Made by a program: the position numbers and the translations under genes. The notes under the pieces were generated by a model, which searched no databases, was not told the origin of the DNA, and saw only the letters and a program-made list of their open reading frames with translations. A stretch of DNA of 64,000 nt, taken from contig NZ_LRDB01000051.1 of NCBI RefSeq assembly GCF_001592935.1, positions 124,001-188,000 of the forward strand, read 5' to 3'. This DNA comes from Roseivirga echinicomitans. GTDB lineage: Bacteria; Bacteroidota; Bacteroidia; Cytophagales; Cyclobacteriaceae. The first letter of the stretch is position 1; the number at the start of each line of letters is the position of its first letter. Below are positions 8,260 to 17,769 of the stretch, one piece after another.

Positions 8260-9426
8260 ATGTATGGCCTTAAGCAACTTCTTCCTTTATGTATAGTAGT
8301 TTTTGGATTCCTTTCCATCACATCTTGCTCTAAGTCGAATAATTCTTTACGAGTGTTAGATACGTTGGTGATAGGGCCACAAGAAGTGATCAAGTCGTGG
8401 GATTTAGATTTTGAAAAAAACGATGTTCAATTTTACCCCTTAGCAAATGACAAGGATTTGCTTATTGGCAATGTTCAATACATGGATTTTTTGGGTTCAA
8501 ATGTTGTGTTGTTTGATAACAAAATTCATCAAATTCTGATCTTCAATTCGTCTTATGAGCTTATAAAAAGAATAGAGTCAAAAGGTGAGGGACCAGGTGA
8601 GTTCAAGTTTTTAGAATGCTTTTTTGTCGATAAAGAGAGGGGTGAAATAGTCATATTCGATTCACGGCTCTTCAAGTTTTTGACCTATACTGCTCAAGGA
8701 GAATTCGTCAAAGAAAAAAAGGTAGAGTATTTTGCCCGAGACCTATTTAAGGTGGGTGATAAATGGTTAATCAACAATGCATGGAGTGATGATAAATCCA
8801 ACCCTTACCAAATATTTGTCGCAGACGATAACTTTGAAATCTTAAATAAGCTTAAGCCGCAGGACAAGAGCATTGTTTCAACCATTGCTAACCCAGCACC
8901 TTTTATAAAGACAGACTCCAATGATGTCATTTTTTACGAGCCGCTTTCCGATACGGTATATCAGTTAAGCTCTTCTTTGGATAAACTTACCCCCTTCCTT
9001 CTTTTCGATTTTCAAGGTTTGGAGTACACGAAAGATATGCTGTATTCTAGCCGCATTAGAGAATTTATTGACAAGGTAGGGCGCGGCAAATACAAAGGTT
9101 GGGTAAGAGGTTTGTTGATTAACAATGATGATAAGCTTTTTCAGTTTTTCGAGACAAACGGATCGAAGAGGTTGGAAAACGTGATGGCATTGTATCAAGA
9201 AGAGCAACTAAAACTATTTTCTCAATTTACCATTGGTGGAGGCTTAAAGGTGTTTTATCCCAAATTGATAAAAGACGGTAGATACTTTAGTGTGCTGTCT
9301 TCTGAAATGATAGAAAACTTTAGAGAAGAGAATTTAGAATGGGGAAATCTTTCATTTGAGGTTTCTGAACTGCTAAAAAACGCGAAGAATAGCGGCTATA
9401 CATACCTTGTGTCATTCAAACTGTGA
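8260..9426 (+). CDS. 6-bladed beta-propeller lipoprotein
   Basis: A 388-residue predicted lipoprotein: signal sequence with lipobox SITSC (Cys23). The rest has the repeated strand patterns and the block RIESKGEGPGEF seen in the Bacteroidota 6-bladed beta-propeller family (NHL-like). These proteins sit on the outer membrane or periplasmic side; substrates are unknown. It is flanked by about 70 and 110 nt of non-coding sequence and appears to be a single-gene unit. Confidence 0.75.
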   Translation: MYGLKQLLPLCIVVFGFLSITSCSKSNNSLRVLDTLVIGPQEVIKSWDLDFEKNDVQFYPLANDKDLLIGNVQYMDFLGSNVVLFDNKIHQILIFNSSYELIKRIESKGEGPGEFKFLECFFVDKERGEIVIFDSRLFKFLTYTAQGEFVKEKKVEYFARDLFKVGDKWLINNAWSDDKSNPYQIFVADDNFEILNKLKPQDKSIVSTIANPAPFIKTDSNDVIFYEPLSDTVYQLSSSLDKLTPFLLFDFQGLEYTKDMLYSSRIREFIDKVGRGKYKGWVRGLLINNDDKLFQFFETNGSKRLENVMALYQEEQLKLFSQFTIGGGLKVFYPKLIKDGRYFSVLSSEMIENFREENLEWGNLSFEVSELLKNAKNSGYTYLVSFKL

Positions 9427-9525
9427 CTGTTAGAGATCGTCTTTAACTGAAAATTTTAGCGTTTTTAACTTTCCTTTTAAATCCTTATTGCTCCCTAATT
9501 TTAGGATACCGCAATTAATATTTGC

Positions 9526-9533
9526 TATTTTTG
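9526..9533 (+). promoter_or_regulatory. -7 element immediately before the sigma factor gene
   Basis: TATTTTTG matches the Bacteroidota -7 consensus TAnnTTTG exactly and ends only 4 nt before the ATG at 9538. Transcription from it would start at or near the start codon, predicting a leaderless or near-leaderless mRNA. No convincing TTTG is visible 19-21 nt upstream. Confidence 0.5.
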
Positions 9534-9537
9534 CACC

Positions 9538-10146
9538 ATGTCTGAAGAAGCTGTGAACAAAGAAAATCAGGGGACGCAAAGACAGAAATACAGCGAGAAA
9601 GAAGCCGCTCGTGTTTTTGATCAGGAATTCATGCCACATGTTAATTCCATGTACAATTTTGCGTATCGACTTACATTTGATGAGGATGATGCTAAAGACC
9701 TAGTACAAGATACTTATTTGAAGGCCTTTAGGTTTATCAACTCATTCGAGCAAGGAACTAATGCCAAAGCGTGGTTGTTCCGCATTTTGAAAAACAGCTT
9801 TATTAACGAGTTCCGTAAAAAGAGCAAGCAGCCCGCTAAGGTGGACTATAATGAAGTTGAGTCATACTACAATTCTGACGATATAGATGAAAGCATCACA
9901 ACCGATCTAAGGGTTGAAACTGTTCAGCACATGATTGGTGATGAAATCACACTGGCGATGAACGGCATTCCAGTAGATTTTAGGACAGTGATTATTCTAA
10001 GTGATTTAGAAGGCTTTACTTACGAGGAGATGTCTAAGATTTTGGACATTCCGATTGGTACCGTTCGATCTAGATTACATCGAGCAAGAAATATGCTGAA
10101 GGAAAAACTTTCTTCATACGCAAAGGAAATGGGATATAACAAATAA
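9538..10146 (+). CDS. ECF-type sigma-70 family RNA polymerase sigma factor
   Basis: A 202-residue sigma factor with a region 2 (about residues 35-105: AYRLTFDEDDAKDLVQDTYLKAF, then WLFRILKNSFINEFRK) and a region 4 helix-turn-helix (about 145-195: VIILSDLEGFTYEEMSKIL, GTVRSRLHRARNMLKEKL). There is a 35-residue hydrophilic N-terminal extension. The next gene starts 1 nt after its stop and encodes a small Cys-containing protein likely to be its anti-sigma factor; gmk and nadD follow. This sigma-gmk-nadD arrangement suggests a housekeeping or stress-responsive role, but the regulon is not visible. Confidence 0.9.
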   Translation: MSEEAVNKENQGTQRQKYSEKEAARVFDQEFMPHVNSMYNFAYRLTFDEDDAKDLVQDTYLKAFRFINSFEQGTNAKAWLFRILKNSFINEFRKKSKQPAKVDYNEVESYYNSDDIDESITTDLRVETVQHMIGDEITLAMNGIPVDFRTVIILSDLEGFTYEEMSKILDIPIGTVRSRLHRARNMLKEKLSSYAKEMGYNK

Positions 10147-10147
10147 A

Positions 10148-10450
10148 ATGAAAACCATGAGTGAGTTCTCAGACTGGTTCAAAAGTAGTTTCAAGGAATG
10201 TTATTGCGACAGGGGCAATTTGGTGGATGAAAAGAGATTTTCAGAAATTATTCAGTTAGTCCTAGATAACGAAGCAGACGAAGAGTCACGCGCCATCTTT
10301 GAAGAGAAAATTAGAACCTGTGTTAAATCGAACGGTAATTACGAGCGTGAAAAATGTGTGCAAGAAAGCATAAAGCAAAAGCTTTGTGAGCACAAGCAAG
10401 AAATACCTGAAGACCTGGCCAATACCATAAAAAAGAGCATCGGTCTGTAA
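10148..10450 (+). CDS. small Cys-rich protein, putative anti-sigma factor
   Basis: A 100-residue acidic protein without membrane segment, carrying five cysteines (CYC near residues 18-20, then single Cys residues near 58, 66 and 78). The cluster of Cys/His (KLCEHKQ) is compatible with a zinc-binding anti-sigma fold of the ZAS type, though the canonical HxxxCxxC is not present. It lies 1 nt behind the sigma factor and 1 nt ahead of gmk, the classic position for a cognate anti-sigma factor. The call rests on position and composition. Confidence 0.6.
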   Translation: MKTMSEFSDWFKSSFKECYCDRGNLVDEKRFSEIIQLVLDNEADEESRAIFEEKIRTCVKSNGNYEREKCVQESIKQKLCEHKQEIPEDLANTIKKSIGL

Positions 10451-10451
10451 C

Positions 10452-11024
10452 ATGGGTAAAGGAAAAGCATTCATTTTTACCGCACCTTCTGGGTCGGGCA
10501 AAACTACCATTGTCAAGCACCTGCTTGCTAACAATCCAAAACTGGGTTTCTCAATATCTGCCAGCACACGTGATAAAAGAGGTCGTTCCGAAGAAAACGG
10601 AAAGGACTATTACTTTCTGAGCAAAGAGGAATTTCGTCAGAAAATAGAAGATAATGCCTTTGTGGAATGGGAAGAAGTGTATACAGGAAATTACTATGGT
10701 ACTTTAAAATCAGAAGTAGAACGCATTTGGGCCGATGGCCGTCATGTTGTTTTTGATGTTGAAGTGAAAGGAGCCCTGAAACTTAAAGAGTATTTTGGCG
10801 ACAATGCCCTGGCCGTATTTGTTAAAGTCCCTTCTATGGAAGAACTTAAAAAACGATTAACAGGCAGAGGTACTGAATCTGCCGAAAGTCTTTCACAACG
10901 ATTTTATCGTGCAGAATTTGAAATGACATTTGAAAACAAATTTGATGTTACTTTAGTCAATGAAGACCTAGAGGAATCTTTTGCAAACGCAGAGGTTTTG
11001 GTTTCAGACTTTTTAAACAAATAA
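10452..11024 (+). CDS. gmk: guanylate kinase
   Basis: A 190-residue enzyme phosphorylating GMP to GDP. The P-loop [10 protein letters not shown] (residues 10-19, Lys17) and the GMP-binding blocks [20 protein letters not shown] and [11 protein letters not shown] are intact, followed by [15 protein letters not shown] and the lid/arginine segment [10 protein letters not shown]. Length is normal. It is third gene in the sigma / small protein / gmk / nadD operon, 1 nt after the putative anti-sigma gene. Confidence 0.96.
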   Translation: MGKGKAFIFTAPSGSGKTTIVKHLLANNPKLGFSISASTRDKRGRSEENGKDYYFLSKEEFRQKIEDNAFVEWEEVYTGNYYGTLKSEVERIWADGRHVVFDVEVKGALKLKEYFGDNALAVFVKVPSMEELKKRLTGRGTESAESLSQRFYRAEFEMTFENKFDVTLVNEDLEESFANAEVLVSDFLNK

Positions 11025-11028
11025 GATT

Positions 11029-11604
11029 TTGCGCATCGGTCTCTTTTTTGGTTCATTCAATCCTATTCATATCGGTCACTTGGTAATTGCCGATGTCATG
11101 GCCGATCAGACCGATTTAGGTCAGGTGTGGTTTGTGGTAAGCCCGCAAAACCCTTTCAAAAGCTCCAAAACTTTGCTCCACGAATTCGACCGACTGAAAA
11201 TGGTGGAGTTGGCCGTTGCCGATAATTTTAAATTCAGGGCTTCCGATGTCGAATTTCATATGCCCAAACCCAGCTATACTGCAGATACACTGGCCTATTT
11301 GTCAGATAAGCATCCGGAACATGAATTTGTGCTCATTATTGGTGAAGACAACTTGGTGCATTTTCACAAATGGAAAAACTACGAAGCTATTTTAGATAAT
11401 TATGGACTTTATGTTTATCCGCGTCCGCAAGTAGACCGCTCCAGAATTAAAGTGGTTCATAAGAACATTAAATATGTGGAGTCGCCAATGCTGGATATTT
11501 CTGCCACATTTATTCGCGATGCCATTCGCAATGAACATTCAGTTCAATACCTTCTTCCAGAAAACGTAGCTGATTATATTCGTTTCAAAAAATTTTACCA
11601 ATAG
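11029..11604 (+). CDS. nadD: nicotinate-nucleotide adenylyltransferase
   Basis: A 191-residue nucleotidyltransferase that adenylylates nicotinate mononucleotide in NAD synthesis. The (T/H)xGH signature is seen as GSFNPIHIGH (residues 8-17), and the C-terminal nucleotide-binding ISxTxIR motif appears as ISATFIRDAIR, a slight variant. The start is TTG at 11029, 4 nt after gmk, and gives exactly the expected MRIGLFFGSFNP opening. Last gene of the operon. Confidence 0.94.
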   Translation: MRIGLFFGSFNPIHIGHLVIADVMADQTDLGQVWFVVSPQNPFKSSKTLLHEFDRLKMVELAVADNFKFRASDVEFHMPKPSYTADTLAYLSDKHPEHEFVLIIGEDNLVHFHKWKNYEAILDNYGLYVYPRPQVDRSRIKVVHKNIKYVESPMLDISATFIRDAIRNEHSVQYLLPENVADYIRFKKFYQ

Positions 11605-11745
11605 ATCTTTCGAAAATAGGGTCTGAGTAAATTTTTTTTCAAACCCAGACGCCCAATTTGTTGTTCTTCACGTCTATTAACTAAGTTGATAATGTACTAA
11701 AGCAAAAGAGGTACTTTATTTGCTGGTCAACACAAAACTCAAACC

Positions 11746-14355
11746 ATGTTAAAACAACAATTTTTTGTAGCATTACTGCTGCTATTCTCGCTCCCCTCAA
11801 TGGCGCAAGGCATTAAGGGAACCATTAAAGACGACAAAGGTGAAGCGCTTCCTTTTGCCTCCATTTATGTGAAAGAAGTTGGTTCAGGTACATCATCCAA
11901 CCTCGATGGTTTCTACGAATATCGACTCAAGCCAGGGGATTATCAAGTCACCTATCAGTTTATGGGCTATGCCACCGTAATCAAGAACATCAAGGTCGGT
12001 GCTGGTTTCGAAACGGTGAGTATTGTTATGAACCCACAGGTCATCAACTTGGCATCGGTAACGGTAGAGGCCAAAGCCGAAGATCCTTCTTACACGATTA
12101 TGCGTAAGGCCATCGCCAAAGCGGAATATCACTTATTACAGAACGACAGCTATTCGGCCGAGGTCTATATGAAAGGAACAGGCCAAATCACTAAAGTGCC
12201 TTGGCTACTGAGAAAAACTTTTGAAAAGGAAGGAATTGATACCTCTCAGGTATTCACTTCAGAATCGGTGAGTGAGATTTACTTCGAAAGGCCGAATACC
12301 TTTAAAGAGAAGGTGATATCGGTAAGAACTACGGGGCAAGAAAGCGATAACGCCAACCCAAATGCTTATATCAACAGCAGCTTTTACCTTCCAGATGTGG
12401 TGAATGCAGTTTCTCCATTAAGTCCTCGTGCTTTTTCATATTACAAATTCAAATATGAAGGAAGCTTTAGAGAACGTGGTTATGAAATCAATAAGATTAG
12501 AGTAACGCCACGGTCTAAAGGAGATGATTTATTCGAGGGGGTGATTTACATCAGAGAAGACTTCTGGAACATTCATTCCCTAGATTTAACCACCAGCTTA
12601 ATGGGCTTCCAAATTAGAATTGAGCAGATATTCGCGCCCATAAAAGGTGAAATTTGGATGCCAGTTACACAGAAGTTTGAATTCTCGGGTTCAATTTTTG
12701 GTTTGGCAGGCAGTTATAATTACCTGGCTTCGGTGAGTGACTATACCGTAACCGAAAATGAAGATTTAGATCCTTCGGTAATTCTTATCGATGAGAAAAT
12801 TCAGGCCGCTCCAGAAGAAATTCAGGCCATCAAGTCGGGCAATGTGGAAGAAGGAGTCAATCAGGTATTTAAAGAAGACCAAGAAGTTTCGCGCAAGCAA
12901 TTCAAGAAACTGATGAAGGAATATGATAAGGAAGAGCGCAAAGAAGCTGGAGAGGTGGATGTAGTTTCTGATTACTACTTCAATATTGACTCGTTGGCCA
13001 CTAAAAAAGATTCGTTGTACTGGGTAAGTAGAAGACCAGTTCCCTTGACCAAAAAGGAAGTGGTGGGTTATCAGCGCGAAGACAGCACCTATTTTGCAGA
13101 TAAAGCCAAGGCAGAAGCAGACACTTTACGCTTGAAAAATGGAGCGAAATTCAAAGCGAAGGATATTTTGTTCGGCAGTTATTACAAGCTGGGTGACCGA
13201 TTGAGGTTTAATTTTGCAGGTTTTGTGCCAAGACTTCGTTTCAACACAGTTGAGGGATTCAACTTAGATTTTACAGGTACATTTTCTTGGCGACAGGACA
13301 CTACAACCAATTTAAGAATTTCACCTTTTATACGCTATGGTTTTTCTGGAGAACAGCTTTATGGTAAAGTGGAGAGTGTTTTTGGAATAGGAAAGAATCA
13401 ACAGCGTGGTACTTTTAGGGTGCAAGGTGGAAATTACATTGAGCAGTTTAACCCCACCAGTATTGATGACTTGAGCAATTCACTCTATAGCCTTTTGGCC
13501 GAAAAAAACTTTGCCAAATTCTATGAGAAAACTTATGCGAACGTCAGTTTTGCCAAACGTTTCCGCTACCGTTATACGGTTGGCGCCAAACTAGAATGGG
13601 CGAGCAGAAGCGAACTGTTCAATACCACCGATTTCAGCATTTTTGATATTGAGAACAGGGAATACAAAACCAACCAACCCATCAACAATGAAACCGTTGT
13701 TGGCGGTTTTGAAGACAGCAAAGCGTTGATCTCTAGCTTTTCCTTTACTGTAAAACCTTGGTTGAAATTCAGGAAATACAATGGTCGATTGATCCCACTA
13801 GATAATTCATCCCCTTCTTTCAGACTGTCTTATAAAAAAGCATTTAATGATGTTTTGGGAAGCGAAACACAATTCGATCAGTTAGAATTTGGTTTAAAAA
13901 CTACCTTCGATTTAGGTGTAAGGGCGAAGATTGATGTCGAAGGAGAAGCAGGTAAATTCTTCAACACTTCCCAAATGCTCTTTACTGATTTTAAGCATTT
14001 TCAGGGCAACCGACTTCCTTTTACACCAATGAGTGTAACGGGTGGGTTTAGAATGCTCGACTATTATAAGTACAGCACTTCAGACGACTATGCTTCGGTA
14101 TTCACCCACATCAGGTTTAGAAAATTCCTGTTTACCCAGTTGCCAATGCTCAGATTGAGTGGTTTGAAAGAAAACTTGTTTGTGAATTACTTGGCCACAC
14201 CTACTTCTGATAATTACACCGAACTGGGCTATACCATTGATAATATTTTCAGGGTCTTGAGGGTTGAGTTCGTTCAATCGTTTCAGGGTTGGAAGGCCAA
14301 AGACTTTGGCGTACGCATAGGAGTGGCGGCAATCATCGGGAATAGTAATGATTAA
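11746..14355 (+). CDS. DUF5686 outer-membrane protein with carboxypeptidase-regulatory-like domain
   Basis: An 869-residue exported protein with a signal peptide (residues 1-20, ending SMAQ), a carboxypeptidase-D-regulatory-like beta-sandwich (about 22-105, GIKGTIKDDKGEALPFASIYV) and then the long DUF5686 region. The C-terminal half has many amphipathic strands and ends with a terminal beta-strand pattern, so it is probably an outer-membrane barrel. DUF5686 proteins are common in Bacteroidota and lack a defined function. It is preceded by about 140 nt of non-coding sequence and stands alone. Confidence 0.85.
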   Translation: MLKQQFFVALLLLFSLPSMAQGIKGTIKDDKGEALPFASIYVKEVGSGTSSNLDGFYEYRLKPGDYQVTYQFMGYATVIKNIKVGAGFETVSIVMNPQVINLASVTVEAKAEDPSYTIMRKAIAKAEYHLLQNDSYSAEVYMKGTGQITKVPWLLRKTFEKEGIDTSQVFTSESVSEIYFERPNTFKEKVISVRTTGQESDNANPNAYINSSFYLPDVVNAVSPLSPRAFSYYKFKYEGSFRERGYEINKIRVTPRSKGDDLFEGVIYIREDFWNIHSLDLTTSLMGFQIRIEQIFAPIKGEIWMPVTQKFEFSGSIFGLAGSYNYLASVSDYTVTENEDLDPSVILIDEKIQAAPEEIQAIKSGNVEEGVNQVFKEDQEVSRKQFKKLMKEYDKEERKEAGEVDVVSDYYFNIDSLATKKDSLYWVSRRPVPLTKKEVVGYQREDSTYFADKAKAEADTLRLKNGAKFKAKDILFGSYYKLGDRLRFNFAGFVPRLRFNTVEGFNLDFTGTFSWRQDTTTNLRISPFIRYGFSGEQLYGKVESVFGIGKNQQRGTFRVQGGNYIEQFNPTSIDDLSNSLYSLLAEKNFAKFYEKTYANVSFAKRFRYRYTVGAKLEWASRSELFNTTDFSIFDIENREYKTNQPINNETVVGGFEDSKALISSFSFTVKPWLKFRKYNGRLIPLDNSSPSFRLSYKKAFNDVLGSETQFDQLEFGLKTTFDLGVRAKIDVEGEAGKFFNTSQMLFTDFKHFQGNRLPFTPMSVTGGFRMLDYYKYSTSDDYASVFTHIRFRKFLFTQLPMLRLSGLKENLFVNYLATPTSDNYTELGYTIDNIFRVLRVEFVQSFQGWKAKDFGVRIGVAAIIGNSND

Positions 14356-14412
14356 TTGGGCGCAAAGGGCATTATCTGTGTAAAAAACCTTTTTCTAACC
14401 CACTAAACTTTG

Positions 14413-14420
14413 TAGTTTCG
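14413..14420 (+). promoter_or_regulatory. probable -7 element of the DsbA-like gene
   Basis: TAGTTTCG differs from the TAnnTTTG consensus at one position and lies 18 nt before the ATG at 14439. A T-rich stretch about 18 nt upstream may act as a weak -33 element. Confidence 0.35.
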
Positions 14421-14438
14421 GCACCATAAGAAAAAATC

Positions 14439-15050
14439 ATGAAAGGACTATTAATAGCGTTAATGTTGACTGTAGGAGTAGGATCGGCTTTTGCACAGTA
14501 TCAGGAAAATGTACACTACTCTGTGGTGTCTGAAAAGGCAACCGCAACTCCAAACGTAACCGAGTATTTCTCTATGTATTGCGGTACTTGCTATCAGTTT
14601 GAGTCATTAATGCCACAAATTAAAGCTTCTTTAAAGCCAGGGACGAAATTCGAAAAATCTCATGTAGATTATATCCCACACGATAACCCTGTAATGCAAG
14701 CTGCAATTGTGCAGGCATTTGTGGTTATGGAGAAACTGGGAGAGAAGGGCGTTGAAATTAGAGCGTATTTCTTCGACCAAATTCATGTCAAAGGCAGAGC
14801 TGTTGACAGCATGGATGTGATTAAAAAGATGTTCGAAGAGAATGGACTGACCAAGGCAGAGGTTGACAAGCATTTTGCTGACAAAACTTTGCAAGACAAA
14901 GCCAAAGTAATGGCCAAAGCTTATCTAAGCAAGAAGGTAACTAGCGTACCTGCTTTTGTGATCAATGGAAAATATTCCATAGATATTGGCAGTGTGAAAA
15001 GCATCGAAGAATTGACAGGCTTAATAAATTTCCTTGTTGAGAAAAAATAA
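14439..15050 (+). CDS. DsbA-like thiol:disulfide oxidoreductase
   Basis: A 203-residue periplasmic thioredoxin-fold protein. A signal peptide (residues 1-19, AFA|QYQ) precedes the active site Cys48-Gly-Thr-Cys51 in YFSMYCGTCYQFE, followed by an alpha-helical insertion and the cis-Pro segment VTSVPAFVING. The architecture matches DsbA/DsbL oxidases rather than TlpA reductases, although the CGTC dipeptide differs from the classical CPHC. It is a single-gene unit with its own terminator. No DsbB partner is visible in the window. Confidence 0.85.
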   Translation: MKGLLIALMLTVGVGSAFAQYQENVHYSVVSEKATATPNVTEYFSMYCGTCYQFESLMPQIKASLKPGTKFEKSHVDYIPHDNPVMQAAIVQAFVVMEKLGEKGVEIRAYFFDQIHVKGRAVDSMDVIKKMFEENGLTKAEVDKHFADKTLQDKAKVMAKAYLSKKVTSVPAFVINGKYSIDIGSVKSIEELTGLINFLVEKK

Positions 15051-15086
15051 TTAGTGAGCCATTAAGGTTTACTTGGTAATATTAGA

Positions 15087-15126
15087 ATCGGGTCTCTTTT
15101 GAAAAAAGGAGACCCGATCTTATTTA
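15087..15126 (+). terminator. terminator after the DsbA-like gene
   Basis: A perfect 10-bp stem (ATCGGGTCTC / GAGACCCGAT, arms 15087-15096 and 15109-15118) with a 12-nt loop is followed by CTTATTT. The T tract is weak but the hairpin is strong and lies about 36 nt after the stop. Confidence 0.7.
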
Positions 15127-15369
15127 CAGTCCACTAACAAAGTAAAAGTTAGCACTGGCCTACTCCTTCTTTTTCGAAAAGGGGGTTAGGGGGGGGCTCG
15201 TCCTGAAATAGGTTGATAGGTTTAATATTTAATCCTCTATACCTCCTTCATCAAGAGGGAGTAGTTGGATCATTTCTTTTTTTAGGGTTCCTTCTGCTCA
15301 GCATCCACCCACAAAAATATGCTTGCAGATTTCCCTAGCATGTTCCATCTTTCTTCAAACCTTACAACC
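15127..15369. repeat. intergenic region with dispersed repeat fragments
   Basis: No gene is visible between the terminator at 15126 and the acylase start. The stretch contains a G-rich segment (GGGGGTTAGGGGGGG, about 15181-15196) and a 40-nt element starting CTCGTCCTGAAATAGGTTGA at 15197 that recurs at 23214. Similar G/C-run fragments recur at 22.8-23.3 kb, so these look like degenerate copies of an intergenic repeat family. Confidence 0.6.
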
Positions 15370-17550
15370 ATGAAGAAAACCTTTTTTCTATTATTCATTT
15401 CAATCCTTTACTCCTGTCAGCCCAAGGCTACCGATGAGGTAAGTCAGTGGGAAGCACAGGCAGAGAATGTCCAGATCATTCGTGATGATTTTGGTGTGCC
15501 GCACATTTACGGAAAAACCGATGCTGATGCAGTTTTTGGCCTACTTTACGCCCAATGCGAAGATGATTTTGCACGTGTGGAACGCAACTACGTGTGGGCG
15601 ACAGGGCGCTTGGCCGAAATGGAAGGCGAAGACGCTTTGTACAGCGACTTACGCGCTAGACTATACATGACAGTAGAAGAGGCCAAAGCGGCCTATGACG
15701 CCTCTCCAAAATGGCTTCAGGAGCTTTGTGATGCTTATGCAGACGGAATCAATTATTACTTACATACCCACCCAGAAGTACAGCCTAAAGTGCTTACGCG
15801 TTTTGAACCTTGGTTCCCGATGTTCTTTAGCGAAGGCTCCATTGGTGGCGATATCGAAAGTATTTCTACCCGCAGGGTGAAGTCTTTTTACGAAAACGAT
15901 CAATCTTTAGCGCTTACCGAATTTGGTGATGGCCTGACCCATCCTGATCCTTATGAAGAACCAAAAGGATCGAACGGTTTTGCGATTGCTGGAGAACATA
16001 CCGCCTCTGGTGATGCTATGTTATTGATCAACCCGCACACTTCTTTTTACTTCCGCCCAGAAGTACATGTGGTGAGCGAAGAAGGCTTGAATGCTTATGG
16101 AGCCGTGACTTGGGGGCAGTTTTTTGTGTACCAAGGTTTCAACGATAAAATGGGTTGGATGCACACTTCTACTGCCGTTGATTTTATTGATGAATTTGTG
16201 GAAGAAGTTTCTGAAGTAGATGGAAAATTCAAGTACAAGTACGGTGAAGAAATGCTTGATGTCAAGGTTTCGGAAGTGACTTTGAAATACAAGGACGGTA
16301 ACGAAATGAAGGAAAGAACTTTCCCGATGTATCATACCAATCACGGGCCAGTGACGCATAAGTTAAACGACAAATGGGTGGTGACGAAAATCAATTGGGA
16401 CCCTGTGAATGCACTTACCCAGAGTTACACCCGTACCAAATTAAATACCCATGATGAGTTCAGAGAAATGATGGACATCAGGACCAACTCATCCAACAAT
16501 ACGGTCTATGCCGATGCCGATGGAAACATCGCTTATTACCATGGCAACTTCATTCCAAAAAGAGACACTCAGTTCGATTACTCTAAACCAGTGGATGGAA
16601 GCAATCCTGCTACGGACTGGCAAGGAAGCCATACCGTAGACGAGAGTATTACCATTTTAAACCCTGCCAATGGCTGGATTCAGAACTGTAATTCTACACC
16701 ATTTACTGCTGCCATGGAGTTCAGTCCGAAACCGGAAGATTACCCGGTGTACATGGCGCCAGACCAAGAGAATTTTAGAGGGGTGCACGCGGTGAAAGTG
16801 CTGAAAGAAGCGAAAGACCTCACCTTAGACGGCTTAATCGAATTGGCTTACGATCCTTACTTACCTGCTTTCGAGAAACTGATTCCAGGTGTGGTGGAGG
16901 CCTATGATAAAAGCAGCAAAAAGAATACGGATTTAAAGCCAGCGATTGATGCGCTACGTGGTTGGGACATGAAAACTTCGAAGGAATCTGTGGCCATGTC
17001 TATCGCTTATTATTATGGTTCGCTTTACAGCAGAATGGGCAAAAACCCAAAACGCTTAAGCGGAAACGAACGCGTGGATTATTACGGAACGGGTTCTCCT
17101 TACAGCGAGAGATTAGAAATCTTTGAAGCCTCTATAAAAGAGTTGGAAGCCGATTTCGGAACATGGAATACGCCTTGGGGCGAAATCAATAGGTTCCAGC
17201 GTTTGAATGGCGACATCGATTTACAATATGACGACAGTAAAGAAAGCATTGCCGTAGGCATGGCTTCCGCCCGATGGGGCGCATTGGCCTCTTTTGGAGC
17301 GAGCAAAAAGCCTGGCACCAACCGTATTTATGGTTCTTCGGGCAATAGCTTTGTGGCTGTAGTAGAGTTTGGCGACAAAGTAAAAGCCAAGAGCATGTTG
17401 GCAGGTGGTCAAAGTGGTGATCCAGCATCTCCACATTTCTACGACCAAGCCCAGCGCTATGCCGATGCCCAGTTTAAAGATGTAGCCTATTACAAAGAAG
17501 ATGTAGAAGCCCGCGCAGCAGAAACCTACAAGCCAGGCAAAAGAAAATAG
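15370..17550 (+). CDS. penicillin acylase family lipoprotein (N-acyl amide hydrolase)
   Basis: A 726-residue Ntn-hydrolase precursor. I choose the ATG at 15370 because it yields a lipoprotein signal (lipobox LYSC, Cys16); an upstream in-frame ATG at 15319 adds 17 unlikely residues. The new N-terminal nucleophile after autocleavage should be Ser201 in PKGSNGFAIAG, the family beta-chain start. DDFGVPHIYGKTDADAVFGL near 39-58 is the usual alpha-chain opening. Relatives hydrolyse acyl-homoserine lactones, beta-lactam side chains or other N-acyl amides; the substrate here is unknown. Location is predicted to be periplasmic, membrane-tethered. Confidence 0.9.
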   Translation: MKKTFFLLFISILYSCQPKATDEVSQWEAQAENVQIIRDDFGVPHIYGKTDADAVFGLLYAQCEDDFARVERNYVWATGRLAEMEGEDALYSDLRARLYMTVEEAKAAYDASPKWLQELCDAYADGINYYLHTHPEVQPKVLTRFEPWFPMFFSEGSIGGDIESISTRRVKSFYENDQSLALTEFGDGLTHPDPYEEPKGSNGFAIAGEHTASGDAMLLINPHTSFYFRPEVHVVSEEGLNAYGAVTWGQFFVYQGFNDKMGWMHTSTAVDFIDEFVEEVSEVDGKFKYKYGEEMLDVKVSEVTLKYKDGNEMKERTFPMYHTNHGPVTHKLNDKWVVTKINWDPVNALTQSYTRTKLNTHDEFREMMDIRTNSSNNTVYADADGNIAYYHGNFIPKRDTQFDYSKPVDGSNPATDWQGSHTVDESITILNPANGWIQNCNSTPFTAAMEFSPKPEDYPVYMAPDQENFRGVHAVKVLKEAKDLTLDGLIELAYDPYLPAFEKLIPGVVEAYDKSSKKNTDLKPAIDALRGWDMKTSKESVAMSIAYYYGSLYSRMGKNPKRLSGNERVDYYGTGSPYSERLEIFEASIKELEADFGTWNTPWGEINRFQRLNGDIDLQYDDSKESIAVGMASARWGALASFGASKKPGTNRIYGSSGNSFVAVVEFGDKVKAKSMLAGGQSGDPASPHFYDQAQRYADAQFKDVAYYKEDVEARAAETYKPGKRK

Positions 17551-17579
17551 ATTTGAATTTAGATCGATGAGATGAAAAG

Positions 17580-17607
17580 GAGCTGGAGAAATTCAGCTCT
17601 TTTTTTG
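17580..17607 (+). terminator. rho-independent terminator after the acylase gene
   Basis: A GAGCTG / CAGCTC stem (17580-17585 with 17594-17599), an 8-nt loop and a run of eight T lie 30 nt downstream of the acylase stop. Confidence 0.8.
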
Positions 17608-17632
17608 TTGGTGGCTTTAGTGCCATTTCGCC

Positions 17633-17655
17633 CTTGTTGGAGTTTTTCCAACAAG
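17633..17655. repeat. small palindromic (REP-like) hairpin
   Basis: CTTGTTGG and CCAACAAG form a perfect 8-bp stem around a 7-nt loop. A sister hairpin built on CCTGTTGGT / ACCAACAGG occurs at 18492-18516 on the other side of the HigBA-like module, so this belongs to an intergenic repeat family. Confidence 0.6.
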
Positions 17656-17704
17656 CTGATGCAGCTTAAAATGGCATCTTCTAAATCACAAATGCGGAAT
17701 ATGA

Positions 17705-17756
17705 AGTCAGGTTATAGCTTGACAAAACCAAGTTGAAAGTAAGGTTATAGCCTGAC
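17705..17756. repeat. 52-bp direct repeat, copy A (downstream of HigA)
   Basis: This 52-nt element (starts AGTCAGGTTATAGCTTGAC, ends GGTTATAGCCTGAC) matches copy B at 18525-18576 at 47 of 52 positions by eye. Each end can fold on itself through AGTCAGG / CCTGAC type arms. The two copies exactly bracket the HigBA-like gene pair. Confidence 0.8.
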
Positions 17757-17769
17757 TTTGTTAATGATT

